DNA from: Odontocerum albicorne
Lineage: Eukaryota; Arthropoda; Insecta; Trichoptera; Odontoceridae
Length of the DNA stretch: 64,000 bases
Assembly (NCBI GenBank): GCA_949825065.1
Contig: OX463848.1
Coordinates: 24,274,986-24,338,985, forward strand
Direction of reading: 5' to 3'
Part shown: positions 37,156-50,506 of the stretch, piece after piece
Position numbering within the stretch: the first letter of the stretch is position 1
Layout: each line of letters opens with the position of its first letter
Position numbers and translations under genes: made by a program
The notes under the pieces: generated by a model
Database searches by the model: none
What the model was told of the DNA's origin: nothing
The model's input: the letters and a program-made list of their open reading frames with translations, nothing else

Positions 37156-37499
37156 CGCTACAGATATTCGTAAAATAAAAGGTTGCAACAATCGTCAGTA
37201 CAATAGGGCTTGCATACATTTTTTAAATTTGTGTCAAATATTTTTTTTAGATTGCCTGCCTTCAGTTATTTTCACTCTTGGTTGGTCGCTGTGAAGTTCG
37301 TGCAAGCGAATTCGCGGTATAACCGTGGTCAAGTGAAGAGCCGGTCTAAACATACTTTTTTTTATAAATTGTAAAATAATTATTTATTTATTTATATAGT
37401 ACACTTCAATACATAAAAAAATGTGATTTTCACGTATTTAAAAGCGTGCCTCGGAGACAACGTTGTCTTCGGCTCTATTAATCGAGTCTTCGGACTTAG

Positions 37500-37735
37500 A
37501 ACTGCTTGAGTAAGTACGAATCTCGTGATTCCATTGCACGTGCTGGAAATAATACGCTTCATGTAGAGAGGCAACAATACTAGCAAAGTTCTAGCATTTG
37601 AAATAATTGTGGCCAGATGAACTCTTTACCAGACTGCGACCTTTTAATTTTTTTTTCGTTGGGTAACATTTAAAATCGAACCCGAAACCCTCGAGTGGAA
37701 GTTAAGTGCCTTACTAATTAGGCTACGGAGGTTGT
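37500..37735 (-). mobile_element. tRNA-derived SINE, partly rearranged
   Basis: The - strand has CCTCCGTAGCCTAATTAGTA (A-box) and TTTCGGGTTCGATTTTAAA (B-box) at 37665-37733. The body words GGCAACAATACTAGC and TTGCACGTGC occur at 37525-37580. Confidence 0.6.
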
Positions 37736-38214
37736 CGTCATTCTGAGATTTAACCCAATGCAGCCGAAACATTTACGTCTCAATCTCAACTTGAAAGTTC
37801 GGGTGAATATCATTGGTAATTGCATCTTTGAGAATGTTCAGAAATGCCATCTTCTAAACAGTTTGTGATTTATTATGCAGGACACTTATTATTTTAGATT
37901 ATTTATTTGTTATTGTTATTTTTTTTCATCTCATGTAATTTTTACTAATTTGTTTGAAAAAACTGTGGACTGAAAAACATCCGTGGTGCCACCAATTGGA
38001 TTTCTTTTATTTACTATACACACACAATGAGCCCAAACCTAAAAGTTAAATATAGCACCTGATTTAAATCGTTTCTTGTGAATTCTGTGAAATCTCCAGA
38101 AATTTATTTTTTTCGTCAATGAGGTGCTATTGTATTGCTAGTCAATGAGGCGCTAAATTGTGTATTCACGAATCGGATAATATCAGAATCTGCCACGATG
38201 ATAGTCCATGTTAG
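37736..38214. other. No gene seen
   Basis: Nothing recognised. Confidence 0.3.
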
Positions 38215-38710
38215 TATTTTAGTACTATCTTTGATGTATATGAGTGAAATTGGGATATGAAAAATACTGAAAAGAGCTGGATAAATGCTGTTGAAATGCG
38301 TGAAATTAGAGGAATACATGGAGTGGCAGCATATGACAGACTGCGGAATGAAGTGATTAGAGATGAATGGGAACTTAATGCAGCTGTGTTAAGTAACATG
38401 AAGAAAAGCCTTCTGAGATATTTAGGGTAACGAATGAATGAAGAAATATAACTGACGAAACAAATGCACAGTGCAAATATAAACGGAATGCATGGTAAAG
38501 GAAGATCAAGGAAAGTATGGTTGGATCAAGTATGTTATATTTTGAAGGAAGGAAAAGTAAAAGTCAGAGAAATCGTAAAAATTGTGTGAGAAGGTATATT
38601 TATGTAGAACAGGCGAAAGACGTGTGTCGCGTAAGGCAAGTCTGGCGCTCTCTCCTCTCTGCCTACTCGACAATGAATGACGTGATGTGATGTATGTACG
38701 AGTATGTATA
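38215..38710 (+). mobile_element. LINE-A 3'-end relic, one of the longest
   Basis: Broken frames read MREIRGIHGVAAYDRLRNEVIRDEW, LSNMKKSLLRYLG, GKGRSRKVWLDQVCYIL, RRYIYVEQAKDVC and WRSLSSLPT-like at the end. The 3' end GTGATGTATGTACGAGTATG contains the extra CGAGTA absent from the copy ending at 27380. Confidence 0.8.
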
Positions 38711-39189
38711 TATTGCCGAGTTTTTTAATCAATAAATGAAATTTGTATTATTAACTTCACAAAAAAATGCTTCAATAAAATAAGAACAAGGTGTTACTGT
38801 AGCCGTAGACGGATATCAGATCAGTGTACAACGGTCAGAAGAAAAAACGTGATGTAGACGTCACACGGAATCGCGGAGGCACAGAGCTACGCGGAAATAC
38901 AGCGGAGGTAGACTTCAGGCTCAGACACTCCTTCCACTATATTCTAGAGGCATCACGTGGTTAAAGGATCTACAGACGCTGCCATACTTACTCGTATCGC
39001 TTGGATTCGGTCGGAACTCATTAATAACTGTAATAAATTTTAAGTTAAAACATTTATTTGTTTTATGTGTAACTAAAAACATATATAAATCTACATGCAT
39101 ATATACAAACCTTCACGCAGAGAAGACAAATCTCTGCATTTTTATATCCACATAAACAGATATTTCTCATACTTCTCACGTTTCATCTA
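38711..39189. other. No gene seen
   Basis: 38810-38990 is slightly GC-richer and CpG-rich, and is unidentified. A TACTCGTA octamer lies at 38989. Confidence 0.3.
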
Positions 39190-39480
39190 ATAAATTGATT
39201 GATCTAAATCGACCAAATAGGGCGGGGTGCTATGATAGAGCCTTTGCAATTGCAGGTCCTGTGGCGTGGAACAGTCTACCTCTTAGCGTTATAAATATGG
39301 GTGGTGTGTGCAACTTTGTGAAGCACTTGAAGACGACCTTTTTTGGGCGGTCTTACAAAATTTTTGATTATATTGTATTAACACTGCACTCCACCTAAAA
39401 CCGAATGTGTTACTATCACATCCCGGAAAATCTACATAGGTGTTTTTGTAGTTCGTATTCTCTTGATTAGTTTGCTGTGG
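39190..39480 (+). pseudogene. LINE-C polyprotein C-terminus plus 3' UTR start
   Basis: A 67-residue frame starts at 39195 and contains DRAFAIAGPVAWNSLPLSV and NFVKHLKTTFFG. This is the standard C-terminal motif of CR1/Jockey-like non-LTR polyproteins (AGPxxWNSLP...FKxxLKTxLF). The UTR words ACTGCACTCCACCTAAAACC and TGTTACTATCACATCCCGG follow. Confidence 0.85.
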
Positions 39481-39540
39481 TTCTCCAGGTGCTAGACTAC
39501 TAGAGGTACCAACAAGAAGGAGGCTGAGTAATATTGTCAG

Positions 39541-40062
39541 TATAGTAGTCTCCTGTTATCTGCGGGATTTGTATTCGCGGTTTCAGTTGCCCGTGATTGA
39601 CCTCACATGTTTTTTCTTCAATATCGCATCAAATCAGTGCCCCTAACGGTAAAGGCAGGCCTAACAATGACCCAACGATTCATTTCAAGTCACCCACATG
39701 ATAGCATCATTCCCGGTATCTAAGTGTTTGTGTCCAAATAACCCTTATTTACCGTAATAATGCTACTGAAATGCCAGATCAGTGATGCTGGTGGCTTAGA
39801 GACTACAAAGAAACATTGTCAAGTGCTTACAATAGCTGAAAAGCGAAAAAAATAGACAATACAAAAGGAAAAGAAAACAACCGCTGCCGTTGCTCGAGTG
39901 TATGAAAAGCGCGAATGTTTTATTGACGAATCGCTTAAAAAAGAAAAACAACTCGTGCTAGTTTTGTTGTTGAACTTCGAACTGCAAAAGTTACACAAAT
40001 GATACCTAAAAAAGTTTAGTAATTAAGAGGGGGCTCGCTGTTATCCGCGGATTTAGTCATTT
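39541..40062 (+). mobile_element. pogo/Tigger-type transposon relic
   Basis: The left end GTCTCCTGTTATCTGCGGG with ATTCGCGGTTTCAGTTGCCC resembles Tigger termini. At 39830-40010 broken frames read AAVARVYEKRECFIDESLKKEK and FVVELRTAKVTQMIPKK, matching the helix-turn-helix region of Tigger transposases. A second CTCGCTGTTATCCGCGGATT at 40034 points in the same direction, so the right end may belong to another copy. Confidence 0.65.
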
Positions 40063-41589
40063 ATTAATTATTAATTAACTAATTTTAGCTCCATTTATTA
40101 GTTTATTTTTTCAAGTCTTGCACATTATAGTTTTCCCTAATTCGTACAAGGTACTAATACAAGTACAAAAAAATATGCATAAAATAATTCAAAATTTATT
40201 TGATAAAAACAACAGTAAAAATGTTTTTCACTTAAAAATTATGACAAAATGTAGCATGTTAAATGATATAAAATATGAATGATTTCAAGTATTACACTAA
40301 ATTTAAGAGTTATTTTCCTGAACGACACATGAAACACGTCGATATGAGGACACACATAGATAAAAAGTGTGATTGCTCTACCTACCGACATTTCCAAAGG
40401 TAGGTTTGTTCGACTTATAGGTTGATAGAACAATCTATGGGTGCGTCGTCTCAGCTAATTATCTGGACCATACAAACCAATACATCATCTGTGGAAAGGG
40501 GGAGGGGGTTAGAACCTATTCCTCATGGATAGCGTGGGATTTATATATTCCTAACTATATAAAATCAGACGTAGTTAGTGATATTAAAACCCAATCGTTA
40601 ATAACGGATATTATGTGATTGCAATATAAATCAAACCCAACCCATTCCTGAGGCATTGTTGAAAACTTTGCCGTTTGATAACGGCGAAAAAAGGGATTAA
40701 GACGAAAAAGAGTTTTGATTTACAACGCCGACAAGCTATCTACAAGGCCAAATATTTAGGTATTGTAAAAATACATTTTAAAGCTTAAAAAAAACAATCA
40801 GTCGTCTTTATTTTACTGATGAAAAACTGCAGGTGTAAGAATGTTAACAAAACAACATTAACCACTGCGATTGCTGTGACGGGCCAACTGTCCGATGGAG
40901 AACTTGAAATATTTATGCAGACCAGATTTGACAGCTTGGCGCCAGGTCAAATTGGACCTTAGAAAAAAACTGTCAAAAGTATTTTCTCATTATAGAGGCA
41001 GAGATTTTCAAGTACGGTGTTGATCTTTTTAATATATTGCGTTATTATGATAATGACGTGGTTGGGATTGTGTAATGTGGTTGGGATGGGAATGCAGTGT
41101 GAATGTTTCAGCTGAGCGTTTTATGAAATGTGTTGCAAGCTTTGCTTAGTAAAGCGGTTCTCTATATCCACAAAATGGAGGGGTTTAGCTTTGTAATGTA
41201 CTTGTGTTCTACGATTAGTTTTCCCATTAAAACTATGTACATTTTAAAATATGTCTTGTAAATAGTGAAAAAAATTGATAGGTATTATAGTTTGTGGTGC
41301 TACAAAAGGATTTTTTTTTGTTAAATTAAGCGTAAATATATCATGACTATGTGACAACAATAGTATTGATGTTATCCCTCTTATTGATATTGCCATATTT
41401 AGAAGTAAACTGACGAATATTTTCGATAGGCATGGGATAAAAAATATCAATATATGACATTAATAAAAATATTAAAAAAAATAAAGTATCATTTTTGTGT
41501 CATCGGTTACTCTGTAATACGACTGGTCCTAAAGAGCTCATGTTTTCCGTCCGACCTAAATCAGCCATATTTATCAATTATGCCATGCA
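40063..41589. other. No gene seen
   Basis: AT-rich. The - frames at 40239 and 41244 show no motifs. Confidence 0.3.
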
Positions 41590-41770
41590 TATCATCTCAT
41601 ATCCCCATTGCGCCGTGCATATCATCCCGATGTGCCATTTGCGGGGTAAGCAGAGAAAACAAATCCAATCACTCAACTTTCGCCTCTTCCACATCCACAC
41701 TCGTTATTCATACATATTTCATAAAAGGGCACTTTATAATTCTTGTTTGGCATGTCTTGTTCAACCAATT
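41590..41770 (-). mobile_element. LINE-A fragment, decayed
   Basis: TGCGGGGTAAGCAGAGA, TTTCGCCTCTTCCACATCCA and TTCATACATATTTCATAAAA follow the order of the LINE-A inverse (compare 51070-51160). Confidence 0.5.
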
Positions 41771-42600
41771 TATTTAATGGTTAACTATATCATTCAAAAA
41801 GTTCTTATATAAAGTAGAACTACCGCATATTCGTAGAATTTCCTTGTTTTTTTAAACGTGTACTCGTAACATCTTAAATGCATAAACTTTCATTTTCCAC
41901 GCTGCAGTGCGGCCTTCTAGGTAGCCATATACGAGTATGTCTATTTCCGCATTGATGAGAATGTAAAGACTTCTCAAGTATCTCCACTGGAAAGAGATTT
42001 CTATTATTTTGATTCTAATATAAATTGTAAATAAAATATCAAATATGTACCATAGATTATTAAAATAAGGTGTACAATCTGTCGGTTGTGAAATTGTAGC
42101 AATTTGGTCTTACTTTTATAAAATAGATTTTTCATTACATAATTTTTAGGGTTTATCTGAAATATCGAATTAGTATATCTCACAAGTGAGAGTACAAAAT
42201 CACGCAGTAAAGGTTCTGGTGTAAGGCAATACATGAAAATGCTTTTTGCAGGACGCATTTCACCTCTTTGAAACTACCTGTTAGGTGAAAGATTTTACTT
42301 CGCCCTACTGGAAACCAATGGAGATTACGATTGATTGTTTCATAGTTAATTTTGCATTTCGAAAAAAAAATCATATCGATAATCCATATTTATGGTCTTG
42401 TAAGATTCCAAAAATGTACACAAGTCTGATTTTTATTTATTTTTCAAAAACCAGTAAGCATAAATAATGTTTGGAAATATTGCCTTGTACAAAAAGGATT
42501 ATCTGGTTAATTTAGATAAACTTTGTAGCATTTTTTGAATTCATAGGGAGACGTGAAGCTTTTAAAAATTTTAAATTTAATTTTTAACTTATCAGATACC
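41771..42600. other. No gene seen
   Basis: Octamers at 41861 and 41930. No frames of interest. Confidence 0.3.
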
Positions 42601-42770
42601 ACAGATACTCTTCTTCTTCTTGAATAATGACCGTGAACTCACCACAGATATTTCTTCTTCTTCCTGAAGAATGGTCGTGAACTCCTATGTATGAGGGAGT
42701 ATACGCTAATGTCAAGTATTTTTCTTCTTCTTGAATAATGGCCATGAACTCCTATGATGCGCAGATATTT
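42601..42770 (+). repeat. Three imperfect direct repeats
   Basis: TTCTTCTTCTTGAATAATG then ACCGTGAACTC occurs three times with variation at 42608, 42653 and 42722. The spacing is uneven (45 and 69 bp). Confidence 0.7.
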
Positions 42771-44814
42771 CTTACAAAATTACATTCAAATCCTTGTTAT
42801 AGACTTTATTCTCCATCCATCTCCATTTTTTAAAAAGAAAAATGAGTATTTTATATCAATTTAAATTCAGAACATGGTAGTATAGAAATTGAAAAATATA
42901 AAGTTTGATTTTGATCATATTACAGAAAATTTACACAAATGTAGATGGCAACATTTCGTACTAAAATCATACTAAGATCGTCTTGATGTATATTTTTTTC
43001 AAAAGAGGAATAGTTAAAAGTTAAGATAAGAAATATTTCAATGCAAAATTATTTTTCCAGGAACTCACTCGTACTCGTATATTAGAATTTTTATTATGGT
43101 ATTTATTGAGATAACACGAATTATTTATAAAACTACAAATGCAATCCCAATGATAAATATTTTTTTTAGTTGGATATGCCATAATGATATGATACCACGC
43201 GTTGATAGTGACCATGGAATAATTTCGTGTTCGAGTTAATGAAATATGAATTTAAGGTTTACCAACGTGCGGCGCCTATAATATAGTTTTTTGTTTACAT
43301 TTTCTTGGATATTACACACGACATTGGTTATAATGAACTTGTTCTTATTATTATACTTCAAAGCATACACATTTTTTTTATTATTAAAATTTCATTAAGT
43401 TCCAACAAAAAATAATTAAGGCCAGTAATAGAATGTCACATGTGAGACTGGTATTTGGTACCTACCTATTTTATTAATATTTTTTTTAAATCAATATAGT
43501 TGGCGTCCGCCAAAACACATAACTAAGTACTTTTTTTCGATATGTCATATGTTTTCTTATATTTGTAATATAATTATTAGTTTAATATTTACAAAAAAGT
43601 ACTTTTATACAGAGTAAACATATTATAACAAAAGCAAGATTTTATAAGATAACCTTACAAGTGAGAGATGATTTAATTTAATGGATAGGGCTAGACTGGA
43701 CTACCACTTGGACGCTATCATATCACATGTTGCTCAAATGCTGCCTTTGGGTCAATCGTGAGTTGATCATTGCATGCCGATGGTACAATAGGGTATGCAT
43801 ACAGTTTTTTTGACAGTGAGTTCAGTCAAATCGTTAGGTTGCATGCCGTTGACCATTGGTTGATCTAAGTGAATATGCCGTGGATTTCTTATCGCGAGGA
43901 TATAAGGTTGCTTACCTGTTAATTTTTGGACGGTCCAGTTTGAATCGAGCCGAACATTTTGATAGGAAAACTTAAGGATTTAACAAGGTGTAAAATTGTT
44001 GTGCTCAAGAATTTCATTTACAATGTTTAAAGAAATTTTATTCGATTTTTTTTCAAGATTTTTTTTCAAGACTAGCTATAATGCAGAACGTACATATATT
44101 ATTATATTTGTTTTACTGCACGACGCTATTTGATTTATGGTTTTTTTTTTGGAAATTTATATAGAAGAGTTTTCTACATCAACCTTCCACCGCTTTTTGA
44201 TTATTTTAAGTTTATCTATGCTCTGCTGCGTGGGGTTATCTTGTCCTACAATTATCTCATTGTATATTCCCATTCATTCATCATTCTCGCTTTTCTTTTC
44301 ATACTACTTCTTATTGTTGTTCATTCATCACTTGCTTCTTTTGTTCTCGGCACGTTTTAATTGGTAGATCTTATACGGTTAAGAATATTCATTTTTTATT
44401 TAAATATAATCTTTAGAATTGTTATATTTTCGCTCATTATCTGCACGTGACCGAATCATTTAAAAATATACCGTTTTTAATGCTGACGATGCAAAAATGT
44501 GGAGTTTTCACAAAAAGTACGATAAACAGAATGTATTTCATTTTGTAACAATTAAACACATAATAATACGTCGTATATCATACAATTATTACTACGTGCT
44601 GATTTAAAAAAATAAATATAATTCTTACATGGACATAACACTTTTAATTTATTCATAACATAACGGCAAACAATAAAGATATTTAATTATTATTTGCATA
44701 TAATATAAAACAATTACGCATGTTTTCACATGTTTATACTTAATATTTTATTTCATCAGTGTGAACCTTTGCCAGGTTTAACCTAATTTATTTATTAAAA
44801 CACTTCATTGTATA
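42771..44814. other. No gene seen; possible repeat D at 43740-43900
   Basis: GTACAATAGGGTATGCATAC at 43785 nearly repeats 37199-37218. Two overlapping + frames at 44130 are hydrophobic and AT-driven; I do not consider them real. Confidence 0.35.
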
Positions 44815-44905
44815 ATGTATAATTCTATCGGCTTATTACCTAAGGATAATCTCATTCAACCAACCAGAAATGCTGTTCAATCATTGAGTTTCCAGTGTTG
44901 GGTGA
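44815..44905 (-). mobile_element. SINE 3' module fragment
   Basis: ATCGGCTTATTACCTAAGG and TCATTCAACCAACCAGAAAT match the SINE 3' module. Confidence 0.55.
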
Positions 44906-46804
44906 AATATTTATACGTACAATCAAAATAAAATGAAAAAAAAATAGAATTGAAAGATAAAAAGAAAACAGGTATCATTTGACGATTTAAATATGAAAAT
45001 ATCACCTGCAGCTTGAAGATACTCGCAGGATGGGATATTGGGAAGAGTGATATTTGACGAACCAGGAAACACGCAACGTCATTGAATTGAAATATGTTAT
45101 GATTTTTTAGTTGCTATTCAAAACCTTGTGTTTAGAGTGATTATTTAAACCAAATTTCTAAATATATTTGATATTTAAGATAATAAATATTTAAATAATA
45201 TATCTGGTCAAAATTTGTATGAACATGTACTCATATGTGCACATTCATGCGAGCGTATATAAATCGGATTCAATAGCAACATTTGTGATTTGAGTTATCT
45301 ACTTATGAAAATCAAAATATAATATATTCAGTGACATATTGGAAATAAGTGATGAACGTTAGAATTACGAGTACATTACTAGACAGAAAAAAAAACGAAT
45401 GGACTCGGAGTCAAACTAAGTGGGGAACGTAGGGGAAAGGATTACGTAATTGAATTGGAAATGACTGAGCTATATTGTTGGTATATCAAATGATAGATGA
45501 ATCAAACATGTGTTCGAGTAGAGACCGTCAACCGCCAAAAGATTACAAGGAAGATTTTCTAGACAATTTATTACACATTTAAAAAAAAACTGTATCAAGA
45601 TGTAATTTTAAATTTCCAATTTATGGCGATTATATCGCGAGCTTGCTTGTACGAACTTTACAACGATCAACCAACCAATGGTCAACTGCAGGTAGTCAAC
45701 TTAACAATCAGAATTGACACAAAGTAAAGAGCGCAAGTTCTGTCCTACAGCGAGCGACAAAAAGGCAGCTCGTAGTATTGGAATCCAGTCTACGAGTTTT
45801 TGAGAATGGTAAAATATATAAACGTAAATAAAGAATGTATCATATATTGTTAGCAGGGTGTTGTTGGCGTCAGCGCTAGAATAAAAATAAATTGGAACTA
45901 TTTATACAGTATGTCCTCCTCTTATTATTTTTGATAGAAAGGGCTAAAATCTTCTTTAAGAAGAAAACATGTACGTAACCATTTTTTATCAGGTTAATAA
46001 ATATTTAGAATAATTTTCATTCCGAGATTTATTTAGACAAAATGAAACTTCCATTTTCATTTCTACTTCTCTCTTGACAATATACAGTATAATTATCAGA
46101 AAATGTTTTGTCAAACGAGACTATTTTGGTTATTTACAATACGTTTTCGTTGGTAACGTAACGGTTTTCTTTACAAATGTTTTTTGATGCAATAAAAGAA
46201 GAAAGTACACACCAACTACAAAGTTGGAGTTGACGGTGCGATCTGACATCATCATTCTGATCGATAACATCTACCAGATTGGGTCGTTAAGTCGTTAACT
46301 GCGCGATCGTTAGGAACCGCTAGCAGTTAACTATACTTAGGATTAACTGTCAACTCAAAATGAGTTATCTGCCATTTTAACCAAAATCATTTACAAGCAT
46401 TCCACATATTTTGACATTTTTTCTTTAATCTGGCGAAACTACTTGTCAAAACTTAATTACGTACTATAACCAAGCAAATATTTATAACGTTATGTATATA
46501 TACACATACGTCGAAGGCTGAATTACTGTATTGCAATTTTCTTTATTTTAAATGTATTATTAAAGATGTTATTGGACCAAAACCTGTCTTTTTCCTAAAT
46601 TTCATCACAATTGATATAGTTTTCATTGAATTACAATTATTATGTTTCTCCTTAGAAAACTAGTAATCAAAAATAAATTCTTAATCGACAAAAAACTGCT
46701 TTCATAATACGTTAGAAAATAAGTATTGAATGAGATTTTTTTTTAATATGAACCAAAGGATCATCGAGATTGTGTTGTATTACATTTTCATTGTACGAGT
46801 ATAC
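44906..46804. other. No gene seen; possible repeat D at 45630-45790
   Basis: GCGAGCTTGCTTGTACGAAC at 45638 is the inverse of words at 9680 and 37290. The rest is AT-rich with octamers at 45366 and 46794. Confidence 0.35.
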
Positions 46805-46998
46805 AGTATAAACTAGCGGGATTGTTGCCATGTAGCAATCCCATCCAACCAACCAACCAACCAGAAATAAGTTTAAGATTCCTTAAATGAAAATCAGACT
46901 AGAACTCTTTAAAAACCGGATTTCAACGGGAATTGAACCCGCAACCCTAAAGTGGGAAGACAGGCGTCTTAGCAACTGACCTACGGAGGTCGTCGACA
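46805..46998 (-). mobile_element. tRNA-derived SINE
   Basis: The - strand has CTCCGTAGGTCAGTTGC (A-box region), GCGGGTTCAATTCCCGTTG (B-box), and TTTCTGGTTGGTTGGTTGG (one extra GGTT). It ends near GCTACATGGCAACAATCC. Confidence 0.8.
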
Positions 46999-47764
46999 TT
47001 AATCAATGTCGATAAAATTATGAAAATGTTATAGATTTATTAATTTTTCATCATAATATTGTTTGGATATTTTCAGTTCACTCTTTATAACTTATGTCAT
47101 GGATTGCCAGTGAAATTGTCGATTTTGCGTGAGTAACATTGAAAATATTTTTTTTCCAAAATTTAAGATTACTTTATCCACCCACGACAAACTCTCATGT
47201 ACGAGTATATATATTATAGTACCCATATTTATTTTCTGATAGTATTCTTACATCTTGAGGCTCGATTCTTATTTGACCACCTTCTTCCGGATTGATATTT
47301 ACAGCATATTTGTCTACTTTTGGATTGATGATTAATAGTCAGATGGGAATCGTGTTAAGGTCTTTTTTTACGGATTGATACTAAATAATGCCAGTTTGAA
47401 ATCGTTTTAAGGTCTATGTTATGTCACTGTGGACTTAAGTATTTATAGTTTGTGTAAGTTCTCAAGATATTTTTTGAAAGTTATTTCCTGACTTCTTGAG
47501 CTGTAACATGTCAATAATGAACCATACATATAGTAGTCTTTTATATAATGAACCCTGCGCTGCTTAGTGCACTGTGTTTCGGTAAGATGAAATTTGTTTG
47601 CTTGTTATTTATTCATATACTATAATTATGTAATATCCTTAGTTATCAATTTATCCACAGGGTATACAAAGATACACAATTCATTCGTACATATGACAAC
47701 AGCGGAATATGTACTCATCAAATCACTTACATAGGACACAATGGGTGGAAACACAAAATTCTTC
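46999..47764. other. No gene seen
   Basis: AT-rich; octamer at 47200. Confidence 0.3.
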
Positions 47765-48335
47765 TTCTTCTTCCTATAGATCATGATCTGTTTGTTCCGC
47801 TTGTTCCTCTTCTTGTGACGTGTATTGCCAGCTGTCCCGCCATCTCTTCGGAGGTCTTCCCGGTAATCTTCTTCCGGCTGGATTCCCTTGAAGGGTGACA
47901 CGTGGAAGTCTGTCGTCTTGCATTCTGTTTACATGTTCATTCCAGTATCGCCTTCGTTGTCTTCCCCACCTGACGATGTCTTCCGTACTACACTTTCTCC
48001 TTATTTCGGGGTTTATGATTCTATCTCTTAGTGTGTTTCCGGTTATACATCTCAGTATTTTCATTTCCGAGGTTCTCAGGAGAGATTTTGTTCTAGATGT
48101 GTCTGCTCTGGTCTCTATTCCGTAGGTGGCTATCGGTCTCACACATGTCTTGTATATTCTGACTTTACTTTCTATTCTCATGTGTTTATTATTCCACACC
48201 GGTGTTCTTAGGCATCCCGATATTGCAGCCGCCTTATTGACCTGTCTCAAGGTTTTATCATACAGATTTCCATTGCTACTGATGCTCACTCCAAGATACA
48301 TAAACAAAATTCTGATGGGTCTAAATTCTAAGATC
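47765..48335 (-). pseudogene. LINE-B reverse transcriptase C-terminal domain, best copy
   Basis: A 177-residue frame at 47774-48307 starts MFMYLGVSISSNGNLYDKTL. It continues VNKAAAISGCLR, KVRIYKTCVRPIATYGIETRAD, MKILRCITGNTLRDRI, IVRWGRQRRRYWNEHVNRMQ and GRPPKRWRDSWQYTSQE. These are the thumb and C-terminal motifs of an endonuclease-reverse transcriptase of non-LTR type. The catalytic palm is missing upstream, so the element is 5'-truncated. No internal stop is present, which suggests a fairly young insertion. Confidence 0.9.
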
Positions 48336-49564
48336 TCGTAATTGTATTGTAAGCCCTAGACATGTGAGTAGACCTTTTTACTTGCGATAGTATTTCCAAC
48401 ACGTTCGATGTTGTTTCCCGGTCACGCTCTTCAATATGTATGGATCACAAGTTCTTTGATACTCGAACATTAATGGGTACCATACGAATGAAAACTATAA
48501 TAAAAATACACATTTAAATTTCCATAAATATTGAATGATATATCTTACATATTAAAAATGTATAATTTGCAAAGAAAATGTAGATGCCGGGCCAGCTCAG
48601 AATTTCCTTGAGGTGGGTCGCCGTGACGGAAGTAGGTTGTCTTGTATGGCACTACTGCCCCGGTAACACACTACATGCTTCACGAGTGGCGCGGACGCGG
48701 GCGCTGTAAAACCATCTTTGAAAAAATTGTGTACCCCGTTCACAGCTCATATTAGTGTGAACTCGCATTTAGGTGCCATAAATAATAGACGGAAATTTAT
48801 GGCAGTAGTTGCATTATAGGTATAAATGTAAAGTTTTTTTTATTATAATATTTAAAATTCAAATAAAAGACATCTTTAGTTTGATAATTTTACTCTTGAC
48901 AATTTTTCGACACATTCCTTGTGTTTGCGTCTTGGTCATTGTTGGACTAAATCTCATTTATCCAAAATTCATGTTTTGAATTCTTGTTTATGCGAACGTG
49001 GTCTAAAAAAGTGGACTTGAATCGTATTATTTTCAAACGCAGTTATCGGACTCCTTTCTCATCTTTTTTCATTTTCAAATTTTGATATTCCACTACCAAT
49101 TAATATTTCGACTATTTTAGCCTGTTTAAAGATTCCAATATGTAAATATATCATTTTTAAGATTACATAATGACAATATATAACAAAAGTTCTTCTATAA
49201 CAAAATATATTTCAATGTAATTTTATTTAAATATATTTTAATATCAATTTGAGCTATAGTGTATATTTTAATTTAGTAGATTAATATATATATATGTTTA
49301 ATGTTAAAAAAATCAAAAATTATTTTTATTATATTTATTTATGTCCGAATAATACTCTTGATGGGTAAACGGCAAAAGGGCTAGAAAAATGAAATGTTTA
49401 TGTAAAAAAAAATTACGCGTTTCAGCCTATGACATTTTTAGAACAAAATATATGTTATGTGTAAATTTGACTAAAATTGACACCAGAAATATAAAAAAAT
49501 ACGTTTTTTCATATATCTGAAATAATAAAAAAATAAGATATATGTATACCATATGTATGCAAAA
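48336..49564. other. No gene seen; GC-richer block 48585-48720
   Basis: CACGCTCTTCAATATGTATG near 48424 repeats 597-616 (SINE body). 48585-48720 (GTGGGTCGCCGTGACGG, GTGGCGCGGACGCGGGCGC) is CpG-rich and unidentified. Confidence 0.35.
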
Positions 49565-49825
49565 TATTATCCTGTCGGGTGTAATGCCATGCAGAGATCT
49601 CTTCCAACCAACGAAAAAGCTGTTCTTCTCTCGTAGTCGGAAATCCTGGTCGCTCATCCATGATATATTTTACATCTTTCTGGACCATTCACGTGGAATG
49701 TTACAGAAATTCGTTCTAAAACCAGACTAGAATATTTTTTAATAATTTGATAATAATAGGAATCGAACCTGTAACCTCTGGGCTGAATGACATGCGCCTG
49801 ACAACTAAATCGTGGAGCTCATCAA
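49565..49825 (-). mobile_element. tRNA-derived SINE with internal expansion
   Basis: The 3' module TCTCTTCCAACCAACG is at 49600 and the head TCGAACCTGTAACCTCTGG at 49762-49780. About 80 bp of extra sequence lies in between (49640-49720), compared with other copies. Confidence 0.65.
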
Positions 49826-50506
49826 AACACACAACAAACTCAACAAATTTTCCGTGTATTTGAAACGTCGAATAAAAATAACTTGAGTTAAATGTATTTA
49901 CATTTATCAATTATATGGAGTGAAATTCTTATTTGAAATAAAATTTAATGGTACTACAGTGTTTTAAAATAAATTACTGAGCGCAAGGCTGACCGACCAA
50001 GGTGATCGTCAACAAAGCCCTGCTAAAACATATGCCTAATTCTCTCTTCTTCATCGCGTGCTTAATTCTGAACGTCGTACATAATTGGAAAATACAGGAG
50101 ATTTTAATGATGCCCGCCAAAAAAAATCAACTGGTTCGTTAATACAAATTTTAGTACCTACCCATTTTAAATATTTTTTCCTTTCACTTTCTAAATACAT
50201 TTTTGTGGTAGGTATGTAGATACATACACACCTGCAAATTACGAGTAGGTAAAAATATCTCAAGGAAAATATATTTCAAAGGAGAAGTAAGTAATAAAAA
50301 ATACGTTTCAATGTCGTGAAAATGTGAATCTTTTGTGACAAAATAATTTAGTAACGAATTATTTTCTATAAAAATTGTTACGCATGTGTTGTACATATTG
50401 ATAAATACTCGTACATAACTTATGTATCTATCTAACATGATTATCATTCTTGTTAGAACAGTTTTAAAAATAATAAGTATACCATATATTATCAATATAG
50501 CTTATG
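49826..50506. other. No gene seen
   Basis: The 103-residue - frame at 50184-50495 has no motif. Octamers at 50240 and 50406. Confidence 0.3.

Noticed and set aside
44130..44367. Two hydrophobic 76-residue frames
   Set aside because: They overlap in different frames, are driven by T-rich sequence, and have no recognisable family.
47626..47901. 91-residue - frame overlapping LINE-B
   Set aside because: Out-of-frame shadow of the reverse-transcriptase relic and its flank.
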